Counted from the stretch's first letter, positions 17,461-26,592 are shown. The stretch: 52,474 nt of DNA from Nitrososphaerota archaeon (GCA_021325255.1 JAJPHP010000038.1:1-52474), one strand, 5' to 3'. Numbers and translations: made by a program. The notes: a model not told the origin generated them from the letters alone.

Positions 17461-17729
17461 TCGTCAGAAGAGCAGACTAGTTGCAATTCAAAAATGCCAA
17501 TCCTAATTCCTGATATTTATCGGATTCCTTCACACTTACATTATGCGAGGCTTCTCTAATGTTCCTGCTCGGATCAAGTACTATCACCGTACGATATTAC
17601 AAAGAATTTGATGTTTTCATTGATTAGAGCTACAAGAATTGTGCCACTTCAACTACGTTGAAGATGCGATGAAAAAAATGCGCCTGTGTGAAAAAGATAC
17701 TCGGATTTTACTACTTAAACTCATTACAT

Positions 17730-17868
17730 ATGGGTTACGATAGTAAAGCACGAAAAGGCGAAAGGGATTGAAGAACAAGTTAGTTCAGAGACCAAAGCTC
17801 ATGATGATGACCGCCGCAGGAAGTACGAGAGAATACTTGATGAATCGATAGGACGGATCGTTGGTTGA
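17730..17868 (+). pseudogene. Remnant of a small charged protein
   Basis: ATG 17730 soon meets a stop, but one base out of frame 44 codons read as a charged helical protein (KHEKAKGIEEQVSSETKAHD, then RRRKYERILDESIGRI) to TGA at 17866-17868. No start codon exists in that frame. A single frameshift near the start would join them. A TATA-like box lies at 17713-17719. Confidence 0.3.
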
Positions 17869-17942
17869 ACAAACGTAATTGAGCAATCCTAGCCCACGAA
17901 CAGATTAGTCAATAAATAGGTAAGGATTGCAAAAGGTTTGTC

Positions 17943-18686
17943 ATGTCAGAACTGGAGATAAGAAAGGCCGTTAAAGACAGATACTCCAAACTTGCAACCT
18001 CCTCTGATGCAAGCTGTTGTGGCGGCGACTGCTGCAGTAATGATGCTCAGCAAGAACTGATTTCGATTGGAGGGGCTGTTCCCGTTGAAGCTTCTTCCAT
18101 CAATGCAGGATGTGGTTCGCCTTTGCTTCTGGTAACTCCTAGGGAAGGAGATACGGTTCTAGACCTCGGAAGTGGGGGCGGAATTGATATTTTCAGAGCC
18201 TCGCAGCTCGTCGGCTCTGGCGGGAAAGCAATCGGTGTAGATGCAACCCCCGAAATGATCTGGAGGGCGAGGGAGACCAAGGCAAAGTATGGCGAAAGAT
18301 ATGCGAACGTCGAATTCAGGCTGGGAGAGATTGAGCATCTGCCGATCGAATCTGCCAGCGTGGACTACGTTATTTCAAACTGCGTGATCAACCTCTCTCC
18401 AGATAAACTCGCAGTTTTCAAAGAATCATTCCGCGTGCTGAAACCAGGCGGGGTGTTTGCCGTAGCCGACGTTACTCTTCCAAAAGAGATCCCGGAAGCC
18501 GCAAGGAAGGACATGGATTCCTGGTCTGCGTGCATTGCTGGCGCTCTGACGGACTCCGAATACAAAAGGCTCCTTGAAACTGCCGGATTTGGAGAAATTA
18601 GCATAGAGCATGTATCAACGACGAATATCGGGGAGTATCCCTTTCCTTACCACAGCTCTCACATCAAGGCAAGGAAGATGCCCTAG
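17943..18686 (+). CDS. arsM: Arsenite S-adenosylmethionine methyltransferase
   Basis: A 247-residue ArsM. The N-terminal CCGGDCC cluster and the conserved GCGSPL turn are diagnostic. Motif I is [13 protein letters not shown] and a further arsenic-binding cysteine lies in [14 protein letters not shown]. The enzyme adds methyl groups to As(III), usually leading to volatile or exportable products. A TATA box (AATAAATAGG, about 17911-17920) lies about 25 bases before the ATG, giving a leaderless transcript. It is the first gene of arsM-aquaporin-arsC. Confidence 0.93.
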   Translation: MSELEIRKAVKDRYSKLATSSDASCCGGDCCSNDAQQELISIGGAVPVEASSINAGCGSPLLLVTPREGDTVLDLGSGGGIDIFRASQLVGSGGKAIGVDATPEMIWRARETKAKYGERYANVEFRLGEIEHLPIESASVDYVISNCVINLSPDKLAVFKESFRVLKPGGVFAVADVTLPKEIPEAARKDMDSWSACIAGALTDSEYKRLLETAGFGEISIEHVSTTNIGEYPFPYHSSHIKARKMP

Positions 18687-18710
18687 AAGCTCGTTTTAGA
18701 TCAATTCTTG

Positions 18711-19439
18711 ATGAGCGTTATGCAGGTTCCTTGCTACGGTTGCAAGAAGGAGTGCCTCTCCGAATTGCTGGGCACTTACGTTCTTGTCGTTCTTGGTCCA
18801 GCTTCGGTCGTTGTCTTCTCATCCATTCCTTCGTTGTTAGGGCTGGAGTCACCAGCTCTCATTGCTCTCACCTTTGGAGGAACTGTTGCTCTTCTGATTC
18901 TTGCGCTAGGAAAGCATTCGGGCGCGGCGATAAACCCAGCCGTGACAGTTGCAGTCGCTTCGGCCAGGCTGCTCAAGAAGGGCTTTTTCCTTCCCTACGT
19001 AGTTTTCCAAATGGCGGGTGGAGTTTTGGCTGGATTGACACTCAGAGCTCTCTTTCTCTCTTTCAACAGTGGGTCTAGCTTGGGAGCGACTAAACTGGCT
19101 AGCGGGATAAGCCCGTTCCTTGGGATAACTGTCGAAGCGGTTGGAACTTTCGTCCTAGCATCATCGGCCCTCATTGCATCTACTCGAATAAAGAATGTGA
19201 GGAATCAGGGCTTATTTGTCGGAACTACTCTGTTTATTCTAATCATGTTCATCGGTCCTCTTACAGGGGCCGGTTTCAATCCTGCCAGGAGCTTGGGACC
19301 GTCCTTGGTGTCAGGGTATTTCACAAACCTCTATGTCTACCTTATCGGACCGATTGCCGGAGCTTTGGTTGCTGGATTACTCTTCAGGGTGATGACAGAA
19401 CGTGGAAGAAACAGCAGAAATCTTGTTTGTCTGTGTTGA
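18711..19439 (+). CDS. Aquaporin/MIP-family channel in the arsenic operon
   Basis: A 242-residue six-helix channel with both half-membrane signatures, GAAINPAVT near residue 70 and GAGFNPARSLGP near residue 190. MIP proteins of the AqpS type release As(III) down its gradient; given its place between arsM and arsC, arsenite efflux is the likely role and no ArsB or Acr3 pump is present. The N-terminus has an unusual CYGCKKEC that could bind metalloid or metal. It starts 24 bases after arsM and its end overlaps arsC by 38 bases. Confidence 0.88.
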   Translation: MSVMQVPCYGCKKECLSELLGTYVLVVLGPASVVVFSSIPSLLGLESPALIALTFGGTVALLILALGKHSGAAINPAVTVAVASARLLKKGFFLPYVVFQMAGGVLAGLTLRALFLSFNSGSSLGATKLASGISPFLGITVEAVGTFVLASSALIASTRIKNVRNQGLFVGTTLFILIMFIGPLTGAGFNPARSLGPSLVSGYFTNLYVYLIGPIAGALVAGLLFRVMTERGRNSRNLVCLC

Positions 19440-19809
19440 GAATGCAGGACGCTCACAGATGGCGCAGGCATTCGCGGAGAGATACGGTTTGAAGGCTTCG
19501 AGCGCCGGAACGGTTCCCTCCGGTGGAGTAAATCCCGTTGTAGTTGACGCAATGAAGGAAAAGGGAATCGATCTCTCAAAGAAAGTCCCGAAGATGCTTA
19601 CTCCGGAAATGATCAATCGAGCGAGTTTGGTCATTACGATGGGTTGCTCCGTCGCTGAAGTCTGCCCTAAGCCAATGCTGGCTCAGATGCAGAAGAAACT
19701 GATCGACTGGAACCTGAAAGATCCGAAAGGGAAATCTCTGAGAGAAGTTCGAGTCATCAGAGATGAAATCGAAAGGAGGGTACTTGAACTTTCAAAGAAA
19801 CATAATTAG
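19402..19809 (+). CDS. arsC: Arsenate reductase, low-molecular-weight phosphatase type
   Basis: A 135-residue protein with the phosphatase loop CVENAGRSQM at residues 11-20 and a downstream cysteine pair in MGCSVAEVCP, as in thioredoxin-coupled ArsC. It reduces As(V) to As(III), which the aquaporin and ArsM can then dispose of. GTG 19402 is used because the next in-frame ATG would remove the catalytic loop. The 38-base overlap with the aquaporin indicates translational coupling. Confidence 0.9.
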   Translation: MEETAEILFVCVENAGRSQMAQAFAERYGLKASSAGTVPSGGVNPVVVDAMKEKGIDLSKKVPKMLTPEMINRASLVITMGCSVAEVCPKPMLAQMQKKLIDWNLKDPKGKSLREVRVIRDEIERRVLELSKKHN

Positions 19810-19971
19810 CTTTCCTTTCTCCCCGTGACGCTTTTCATCTGCTTATGTTACTTGACGATTGGGGGGAAGAGTCAGCAGGAGTTGCGTTTTTGAAGGAAAC
19901 TATTTGTCAGATGAGGCCTGATAAAGTAGGGCGTAAACGAAATGCTCAATTCTATAGAATTGTCAGGTCGA

Positions 19972-20175
19972 TTAGACCACCCATAACAGAATTTCCTGAC
20001 TATCTGCATGAAAGCTCGGGCAGTCGATGTGCCTCTCCATCGTTATCTCCCACGGTTCGTCTTCGTGCCCAATCATCATCCCGCAATCAGGGCATCTTGA
20101 TCGCATGAATTGCCTGTACTTTTCGAGACGCTCGCTTTCAGCATAGATGGGCCCGGACGCGACTTTCTTATTCAC
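19972..20175 (-). CDS. Small zinc-finger-like protein, 67 residues
   Basis: A 67-residue protein with CPDCGMMIGHEDEPWE followed by MERHIDCPSFH, giving four or five likely zinc ligands. The first 30 residues are basic and helical (ESERLEKYRQFMRSR). A copy of the shared promoter element ends at 20229, 54 bases upstream, which supports it being expressed. A DNA- or RNA-binding accessory role is possible but not shown. Confidence 0.65.
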   Translation of the reverse strand: MNKKVASGPIYAESERLEKYRQFMRSRCPDCGMMIGHEDEPWEITMERHIDCPSFHADSQEILLWVV

Positions 20176-20228
20176 CTACCATCACTCCTACTCCCCTTAG
20201 TCCAAGGAGACATAAACGCCTAGCGGCT

Positions 20229-20264
20229 AGATAAGGAGGAGGCACGATCATCAGACTTGATAAT
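20229..20264 (-). promoter_or_regulatory. Shared promoter element, site 5
   Basis: On the minus strand ATTATCAA (20264-20257), then CTGATGATCGTG, a C/T-rich step and CTTATCT (20235-20229). It drives the zinc-finger-like protein. The stretch 20265-20490 beyond it holds no recognised gene. Confidence 0.65.
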
Positions 20265-20490
20265 CGTCTTCGCGGCTAGCCTTTACCACAGTGTTTCGCA
20301 CGTGAGATAATTGCTTATTTCTCTATATGGAAACATGAATGACCACTGTTCTCGCGTTAACTTGAATCGTCTTGGCTCTTTCAATCCTCTTGCCAAAGAG
20401 GCGGGCACATTCATGGATTGATGCTTTGGAACAGATCTGTTCGAGCAGGTTGGTGTCTAGGGTAGGGCGCCAAGGCATCTGCGAAAGGTC

Positions 20491-21846
20491 TCATTTGCTA
20501 TTGAGCCTGAAGTACCATCGCCCATCTGAGTAAACTAGCACGCCTGCTAGCTCGAGCGGCTTCAAGGCGGCCTCCAGCCTTTCCCTGTTCCAGTTTTCAT
20601 TCCAGAGGACGGACAGCTGCTCGATTGAGCAGGAACCTTCTAGCCTTCGAACCTCCTCTATGACACGCCATTCGTCTTCGGAGAGGGAGTGCGGGGTCAA
20701 CTGTATCATGCGTCCTCTTATGCGCACTCTCCCTTCGCCTGTGTCGGCCTCATTCGTGAAACTGTGGTCGACTTTTCTTATCGAAGCCACAACATCCCCC
20801 GGATGAAGGTCATTCATGGGGTAGATCGACTTAAGCGCGCTCCAGATGTCGCTCTCCGGAACCATCGGACCGTTTTGTGCGACCCACTTTGGCTTCTCCA
20901 GTTGAATTGTTTCGTAAAGTCGCCTATAGTACTTGCCCCTCATGAATGGAAATATCGATCGGCCTGGAAGCGGAGAGTATGCAACTTGTTGTGGACGGTC
21001 TTGTCCCCCAATGTTTCCGGACTCTCCCACCCCTGGCAATGCAGACTTTGTCCGTCGGTCGTTATTGAACGACTGAATAATATCCACGAGAATCCGATCA
21101 ACGCCGACTCCGCCGAGCCTCCTGTCCCGACTCTCCGCGGCGGTGACCGCCCATCCGACGGAGCAGCAGGTTCTCCAGTACACGAAGACATTTTTCATGC
21201 GAAGTCTCCTGAGCACGGGGGCCCAGGCGTTTTCCGCGATTGGCGCTATCTCGTCCACTGTGCGTTTGTGGAGGTCCATCTTGTTGAAGACAAAGAACAT
21301 GCTGCGAAGGGGACTGTTCTTCTCCTCTAGCATTTCGAAAATTGCATTGCCAATCGTGTGAATCTGGTCCGCGAAGGCCCTCATGACCGATTCGCTAACG
21401 TTGTCGTTCGATTCATGGAGGTATCTCGTGATATCGAGGAGTATGACGATAGCGTCCACGTTCCATAGAACCTCGATCATGGTGCTTGATATTGACCGAC
21501 CGGACATCACGTCCTCGAACTGTTGACCGGAGATGTCTCCAGTTGAGATTGTAAAGTTGCACGGAACGCGCGTGAAACGGTCCTCGAAGCAGTCGATGTT
21601 CAGTGTTATTCCGACTGGCGACCTGGAGGTTGGGGCAAGCGGGTAGAGCTTCGGATCCATTACTGAGGGTAAGAGCTCCGCATAGTACCTATGGCCTCCG
21701 GTTATTTCTCCCCAATTTCTTTGGGATATCAGGTACATGAGGCTGATGATGAATGAAGTCTTTCCCACGCCGCGAGTGCCCAGTATGGGGACGTGTACGT
21801 TTACCCTCGAATTCGACGACCTTCTACCTTCGCTTTGCAGATTCAT
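20491..21846 (-). CDS. P-loop GTPase with C-terminal winged-helix-like region
   Basis: A 451-residue protein. Walker A is GTRGVGKTS (residues 23-31), the switch region has STGDISGQQFED, and the base-specificity motif is FNKMD. This is a Ras-like GTPase domain, possibly of the kind found in multi-gene conflict or trafficking modules. The last 100 residues (LTPHSLSEDEWRVIEEVRRL, then LEAALKPLELAGVLVYS) look like a winged helix. It lies 42 bases downstream of an unrecognised partner gene and near an AAA+ remnant on the same strand. A target cannot be named. Confidence 0.8.
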   Translation of the reverse strand: MNLQSEGRRSSNSRVNVHVPILGTRGVGKTSFIISLMYLISQRNWGEITGGHRYYAELLPSVMDPKLYPLAPTSRSPVGITLNIDCFEDRFTRVPCNFTISTGDISGQQFEDVMSGRSISSTMIEVLWNVDAIVILLDITRYLHESNDNVSESVMRAFADQIHTIGNAIFEMLEEKNSPLRSMFFVFNKMDLHKRTVDEIAPIAENAWAPVLRRLRMKNVFVYWRTCCSVGWAVTAAESRDRRLGGVGVDRILVDIIQSFNNDRRTKSALPGVGESGNIGGQDRPQQVAYSPLPGRSIFPFMRGKYYRRLYETIQLEKPKWVAQNGPMVPESDIWSALKSIYPMNDLHPGDVVASIRKVDHSFTNEADTGEGRVRIRGRMIQLTPHSLSEDEWRVIEEVRRLEGSCSIEQLSVLWNENWNRERLEAALKPLELAGVLVYSDGRWYFRLNSK

Positions 21847-21888
21847 CCTAACAATTCTCTCTCGGGTTAATCAAAAAATATGACTCTC

Positions 21889-22848
21889 TTACTTGCTCTC
21901 GGTTCGTAATGCGCTAGCTTTGCGAAGTGGCGCCAGGAATTTGATTCCGCCGAACCTTGGCCAAGATTCTTCTTTGTCGGTTGCCTGACCTGAAGGATAT
22001 TCTACTTTTTGCAGATCCAGGTCAATTAGGGCGAGATTGCGATGAATTTGAACTGGCAATCGTGTTCTTGCCTGGTTTGGTGGCTGTTCTTCTTCTTTCC
22101 CGATCATTCTTCTTTCTGTCTCGCTTCTCTTATTCATCACAAACACACAGTTCTCGCCGTTTTCATTCATTGGATCAGTGCACAGATCAGTTAAAGCAAG
22201 AGACATAATCAGCTGGTACGGCAGACCTTGAAGTAGAAAGCCGATGATATCGGAGATTGTGCTAGGCTCAGTACCGTTCACCAGGATCTTTTCGCAGGTC
22301 GAAAACGCGTTCAATATTTGCGGCAGAAAGTCTCTATTCTTTGAGAATTTTGTCCTGAGTCGAGGTGTAAGTTGGTCGAATGCTGTATGCGGATAGTCAT
22401 TAGAGCAGAAAGTCGAGTGAATTCTACTCTCACCAGCGTTTAAACGAAACATGCGCGAGACTTCCAAAGGTGTCATGCCACTCTCTCTGCAAGCTCTCAG
22501 GTGACTTAGCAGACTCATGGCTTCTCGGCCTCTTTCGGCAAAGGTGGTATTGTCAAACATCGCAAAATCCGCCCGCTGCAGAGGCCTGTTCCACCGATCA
22601 TTTTCCCTGCTGTCCGAAATATACGAGAGCACAACGTATCGCGATGCGAATCCAAAGATCTTGAAGCCGCCGAATCCCTCTCTGCTCCGAAAATTGACGG
22701 GCATGAGTCTGGGGAACACCTCGTTCCTCAACTCCGAGAGTACCCTCTGATCCAATCGTTCCGAGAGTTCCTCTCTCTTCTGGAAGACTATTGTGCCGAA
22801 GAAGGGAAAGTCGGGGATTTCTTCGACCCCAGATGGCCCCGGATCCAT
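21889..22848 (-). CDS. Hypothetical partner of the GTPase
   Basis: A 319-residue protein without recognised catalytic motifs. It is alpha/beta rich at the start (FPFFGTIVFQKREELSERLD), helical in the middle (RGREAMSLLSHLRACRESGM) and ends in a polar, basic tail. It lies directly upstream of the GTPase and downstream of the AAA+ remnant. By position it resembles the GTPase-associated partner proteins of NTP-dependent conflict systems, but no sequence match is claimed. Confidence 0.6.
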   Translation of the reverse strand: MDPGPSGVEEIPDFPFFGTIVFQKREELSERLDQRVLSELRNEVFPRLMPVNFRSREGFGGFKIFGFASRYVVLSYISDSRENDRWNRPLQRADFAMFDNTTFAERGREAMSLLSHLRACRESGMTPLEVSRMFRLNAGESRIHSTFCSNDYPHTAFDQLTPRLRTKFSKNRDFLPQILNAFSTCEKILVNGTEPSTISDIIGFLLQGLPYQLIMSLALTDLCTDPMNENGENCVFVMNKRSETERRMIGKEEEQPPNQARTRLPVQIHRNLALIDLDLQKVEYPSGQATDKEESWPRFGGIKFLAPLRKASALRTESK

Positions 22849-22937
22849 TGCGCAGAAATCTCCATGTTGAGAGTATCCCTGTGAGACACTAAGGCTGTCT
22901 CAAAAAGGTATCCGGGTTTGCGTCTCTCCATGCATAT

Positions 22938-23336
22938 CTACTGAGTCGTTTCTAAGTGCAGGAGCTTTTGTATATCTTCAAGTTCTGGATAATAGTTCTC
23001 CTCCCCGTACCGTTTTGACGCCCTAACAGCATCATTGATCCAGAGCGCTATTGACCTAGGAGTTTTTCGGATTGCACTTTCCAGATCCTCTCTCGTTACG
23101 TTCCTTTGCACACCATTTCTCAGCGCGTCAAAAAGTGCATAGTCCCTTGCGCAATCGCATATTGCCTTTATTTCGGCCCCCGAGTACCCTTCGGTAATCT
23201 CCGCGAGTTCTGCTGTTGAAACGTCAGCGCTCAGTATGTGGTTTCTGGAAAGGGCGGATAGTGCCAGGTCGAATATTTGCCTGCGCGCAGCCAAATCCGG
23301 CGGCGGAATGAATAGGGTCTTCTCAAATCTTCCGGG
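22938..23336 (-). pseudogene. AAA+ ATPase, C-terminal lid only (5' end lost)
   Basis: The frame begins at PGRFEKTLFIPPPDLAARR, the second arginine-finger and sensor region of CDC48/FtsH-type AAA+ ATPases, and continues through the helical lid (AEITEGYSGAEIKAICDCAR). Everything upstream, including Walker A and B, is missing: TGA at 23337-23339 sits where the preceding arginine codon should be. Beyond that point the DNA codes on the opposite strand for part of a different protein. It is therefore a truncation at a DNA junction rather than decay. Confidence 0.75.
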
Positions 23337-23339
23337 TCA

Positions 23340-23498
23340 TTCTCTTACTTTGGCATCTACACCCAGCTATTCAGTCGACTCTACTCCTCGCTCGAGGAGA
23401 AGGAAAGGGAAAATCTCGAGCCACTCTTCAGAGAAATCAATGACGGGCTGGACAGAATGTCAAATCCAAGACCGGAGATTCAACTTGTTGACAACTGA
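23340..23498 (+). pseudogene. C-terminal fragment of a plus-strand gene
   Basis: About 52 codons to TGA 23496-23498 read as the end of a helical protein (SYFGIYTQLFSRLYSSLEEK, then LFREINDGLDRMSNP). No start codon or promoter precedes it; it abuts the beheaded AAA+ gene. The two pieces would be explained by one deletion that removed the facing 5' halves of divergent genes. The next gene begins 18 bases on and may once have been co-transcribed with it. Confidence 0.5.
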
Positions 23499-23516
23499 GG
23501 GGCGGGTGCAAGGCAG

Positions 23517-24053
23517 ATGGGAAACAAGAATCTCGAAATCGACTGGATTGAGAACAATCTCACGAACATCCAGGCCTCCTCCTCCGTGCAAAGGGGCTTC
23601 CAGATCAGCAAGCCCGAATTGATACGCCTCTACGGCGACATGGCGAGCAGGAAGGAACTTGAGAAGTGCGTAAGAGATCTAGAAAGGCATGGAGTCCTGA
23701 AGAAAGTGAGCAAGAAATCCGCGCAACCTGCTCCCGAGACGTACATCTTCGTGAATGAGGTCAGGAGTAGGCTATTCGAAATAGACAAAGAAAATTCGGA
23801 GGTTTTGCAGCGCAGTCGCGAACTGTCTTCTAGCATCGAAGCAGTCATCGAGTTGAATGACTTGTGGGCGGACGACAGCGGCGGCATTTTGTCTAAAGGC
23901 GAACAGGTCAATGGAATTACGATGTTGGGCAACTTTGTATCGGCTTACTGGCAGGCAAAGCTTGACGCGCTCAGGCGGGAAAGTTCTTTGATCGATGCGA
24001 AGATGAAGCAGATAGAGAAAGAGATTTCCCAGTTGAAAGTGTTGTTAGAATAG
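23517..24053 (+). CDS. Winged-helix and coiled-coil hypothetical protein
   Basis: A 178-residue protein with a winged-helix-like first half (ELIRLYGDMASRKELEKCVR, DLERHGVLKKVSKKS) and a long coiled coil at the end (KLDALRRESSLIDAKMKQIE). It lies downstream of the truncated plus-strand fragment and opposite the GTPase/AAA+ genes. It may be an adaptor of that module. No family recognised. Confidence 0.65.
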   Translation: MGNKNLEIDWIENNLTNIQASSSVQRGFQISKPELIRLYGDMASRKELEKCVRDLERHGVLKKVSKKSAQPAPETYIFVNEVRSRLFEIDKENSEVLQRSRELSSSIEAVIELNDLWADDSGGILSKGEQVNGITMLGNFVSAYWQAKLDALRRESSLIDAKMKQIEKEISQLKVLLE

Positions 24054-24100
24054 TGAACTCTTCTGAGGCATTCCCGCGCGAGCGCAATCTTGTACCCGCT

Positions 24101-24217
24101 ATGAACATGTATGAGGAAGAGATTAGCAAGGTGCTGAGACTCCGGCAATCACGAAGGGACAGTCTAAGTAAAGATCGGCTTCCTGCTGGATCTCGGCACA
24201 CGTTAGGTGATTACTAA
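24101..24217 (+). CDS. Possible 38-residue protein
   Basis: A short ATG-started frame, polar and helical (NMYEEEISKVLRLRQSRRDS), 48 bases after the coiled-coil gene. It has no recognised family and may be chance. The sequence from 24218 to 24323 holds a further protein-like stretch without a start. Confidence 0.25.
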   Translation: MNMYEEEISKVLRLRQSRRDSLSKDRLPAGSRHTLGDY

Positions 24218-24323
24218 ACATGCACTGAGTATGAATGCTATCTAGCCCACGATGACAAGGATGAAGTGCTTGAGACTGTGATTGCGATCAACATTTTCTT
24301 TCTCGCGAGGTATACAAGTCCAC

Positions 24324-24800
24324 TTAGTTGCTCGCTGAACTCTCAATGGCGTTTGCCATACTATTCACCATCGGTGCTCGACGCTTTTCCCGGACGATCA
24401 GGTCAACCTCCTTCACGAGCTCCTGGCATTCTTCCCTTGCCTTGAACAGCATTGCCAGATTTTCTTGGCTGGAATCCATATTGTACAGCTCTATAGTCAG
24501 GAGGAGAAATTGCATCCTGTTTTTCACGTAGTGGTTTATTGCAATTTTGAGATCCGTTTTGTCCACGATGCTCCTCTTCCAGTAGTATGCCTGCAGTGCA
24601 GTCGCGACGATTCCCGCAATGCCGAGAAGAATCCTCACAACCTCTGCTGCCGGATTGTAAAAGAATGAAGTCGCGGGTTGATTTCCAAAAGCGTCGACTA
24701 ACGCATGAACGAGTAGCCAGGTGCTGCTCAAGGCGAGAGTGATAGTGACTAGGAGTCTGATCCTTAGTTCTTCTTTGAATTTAGAAAGTATGCCACTCAT
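24324..24800 (-). CDS. Two-helix membrane protein with histidine-kinase-like dimerisation segment
   Basis: A 158-residue protein with two transmembrane helices (about residues 14-34 and 50-70) followed by a cytoplasmic helix containing INHYVKNRMQ, which resembles the H-box of HisKA_2-type histidine kinases (HxxKNxLQ). A helical pair follows but there is no ATP-binding domain; the protein ends after about 90 cytoplasmic residues. It could be a phosphotransfer or decoy dimeriser, or the resemblance may be accidental. No response regulator is nearby. Confidence 0.6.
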   Translation of the reverse strand: MSGILSKFKEELRIRLLVTITLALSSTWLLVHALVDAFGNQPATSFFYNPAAEVVRILLGIAGIVATALQAYYWKRSIVDKTDLKIAINHYVKNRMQFLLLTIELYNMDSSQENLAMLFKAREECQELVKEVDLIVREKRRAPMVNSMANAIESSASN

Positions 24801-25115
24801 TTCTTTATCACGGCCTGCGTTTGTATGCGAAAGACAGATGGCTCACTGCTGACTTTATTGTTCAAGATTCTTTTTCGATGCTCGATATTCGCCGCCTATA
24901 TAACCCGTATCGAGCAATTTGCTAGCCCAAATCTAGTCTAGGAACCAACCCAATTCTCGTTTTATTAACCAAAGTTACAAATCGCAAAAACATGCATCTA
25001 ATTCAGAGAAATGAGAAAGGAAGAGATTCGGATGAATTCTTCATGTATAGCAGAATAAGTAAGAGGCTGAACGTTAAAAAAAAGCTAAAAGAGGCGCTCT
25101 CTCTCCTCACAATCT
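24801..25115. other. Intergenic stretch
   Basis: A/T-rich with no convincing gene. A TATA-like CTAAAAGAGG at about 25083-25092 precedes the metallo-hydrolase gene by about 25-30 bases. Confidence 0.4.
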
Positions 25116-25970
25116 TTGACGCATTTGATAGCCGAGCTTGCGGGGGCTGATTTTATTCTCCTACAATTGGTGCGAGAGAACACGGGGTGCGCATCCTACG
25201 TGATAGGTTCCAAGATTGACGGAAGCTGCATCATAGTGGACCCGCTGATGGACGAGGAGAGATATCAGGAGTCTCTGCGTGAACACGGCCTAAATGTGGT
25301 GGGGTTAATTGACACTCACACCCACGCGGATCACATCTCCGGACTCCGACACCTCTCGCAGTTCTTCCCATCGGCATTCCTTGCCGTTCACGAATCTTCG
25401 CCGGTCAGGTTCGAATGCGAAAAGCTGAGAGATGCAGAGACTCTTAGTGACCGGCTGCCCAAGTCCTTTTCACAGGCCGGGATCGAGATCAAGGTAATCC
25501 ATACGCCCGGCCACGCTCACGACCACATTTGTCTGCTGATTGAAACGAAGAATGGCGAGAGCAAGGAAAACGGCGTGGCAGAGAAAAGTAAGAAGATGCT
25601 TCTATCCGGGGATTGCCTCTTCATTGGAGACGTTGGAAGGACGGACTTGGGCAGGGGGGACAATCATAAGATGTTCGAGAGCCTCTTTAGTAAGATATTG
25701 ACACTGGATCCCGACACGGAGGTCTACCCGGCTCACGTAGGCGCGAGGCACTTCCTGTCCGGTGAAGGCATGAAGACAACAATAGGAGAGGAGAAGGCGA
25801 GGAACCCTGCGCTGCAGGTTGGGAGCGAAGAGGAATTCGTCAAGTACATGACTGAGGGGTGGCCTCCAAAACCGGAGCATTATCAGGAGATAATTCGCAT
25901 CAACCTCGGGGAGATCCCGCTCGCCGATGTGCAAGAGGGAATAGCGAGGGAAGCTGCGCATACGAGTTAA
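25116..25970 (+). CDS. Metallo-beta-lactamase-fold hydrolase, ETHE1/persulfide dioxygenase-like
   Basis: A 284-residue protein with the metal-binding motif THTHADH near residue 68, a second histidine motif GHAHDH near 130, the aspartate loop GDCLFIGDVGRTD and PAHVGARH near 208. The spacing and the ASYVIG entry resemble ETHE1-like sulfur dioxygenases and related glyoxalase II proteins. A role in persulfide or thioester hydrolysis is inferred. The TTG start fits the TATA box 25-30 bases upstream. No rhodanese domain is fused. Confidence 0.8.
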   Translation: MTHLIAELAGADFILLQLVRENTGCASYVIGSKIDGSCIIVDPLMDEERYQESLREHGLNVVGLIDTHTHADHISGLRHLSQFFPSAFLAVHESSPVRFECEKLRDAETLSDRLPKSFSQAGIEIKVIHTPGHAHDHICLLIETKNGESKENGVAEKSKKMLLSGDCLFIGDVGRTDLGRGDNHKMFESLFSKILTLDPDTEVYPAHVGARHFLSGEGMKTTIGEEKARNPALQVGSEEEFVKYMTEGWPPKPEHYQEIIRINLGEIPLADVQEGIAREAAHTS

Positions 25971-26241
25971 ACGGGTTTCTTAAGGCACGATTCTAGTATC
26001 TAAGACAGGCGTCAAGATCTTACCTTGAATCCCTTTGGAACAAGTGTGTGACCGAATAACCACGAACGATTAACAATTTTTAAATTCTGTTTTTTTTTGG
26101 CGGTGGCCGACAAAGAAGACTTTTCGCGAAAATATATAGTCGCTAGTTGAGAGAACGTTGCTCCAAATTACTAAAGAAACTAGGCGCATGAAACCTTAAG
26201 TCTTCGAAATCTATTTCTCTCTGCCGATAGGGAGCCTAGTT

Positions 26242-26592
26242 ATGGCATTCTCAAAAAAGAGTCACAGAAAACCGGATGAGAGAAGAAAGTTTGGAAAGGG
26301 GAAAGTCGAACTCGTCAAGGTTGGCAATTTCACATTTGGAAAGGGAACATTCAATGCTGGCTGGAAGTGGTCCAAGCACGTAAAACCGATTGCAAAAACT
26401 GAGAGTTGCCAGGTCCACCACATCGGGTACGTTGTCTCGGGCCGGATGGCTGGCGTTATGGACGACGGCACAAAGTGGCGCGCGGGCCCCGGAGACGTCC
26501 TAGACCTACCTCCTGGACACGACGCCTGGACTGTCGGAAAAGACCCCTGCGTATTCTTGGATATTACAGGATTTACGGAATATGCAAAGTAA
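26242..26592 (+). CDS. Cupin-domain protein
   Basis: A 116-residue single cupin. Metal ligands are visible in SCQVHHIGYVVSGRMAGVMD and the second motif ends PPGHDAWTVG. The first 25 residues are basic. Cupins of this type bind a metal and act as oxygenases, isomerases or sensors; the substrate is unknown. It stands alone, with 270 non-coding bases before it including a T-tract near 26090. Confidence 0.75.
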   Translation: MAFSKKSHRKPDERRKFGKGKVELVKVGNFTFGKGTFNAGWKWSKHVKPIAKTESCQVHHIGYVVSGRMAGVMDDGTKWRAGPGDVLDLPPGHDAWTVGKDPCVFLDITGFTEYAK

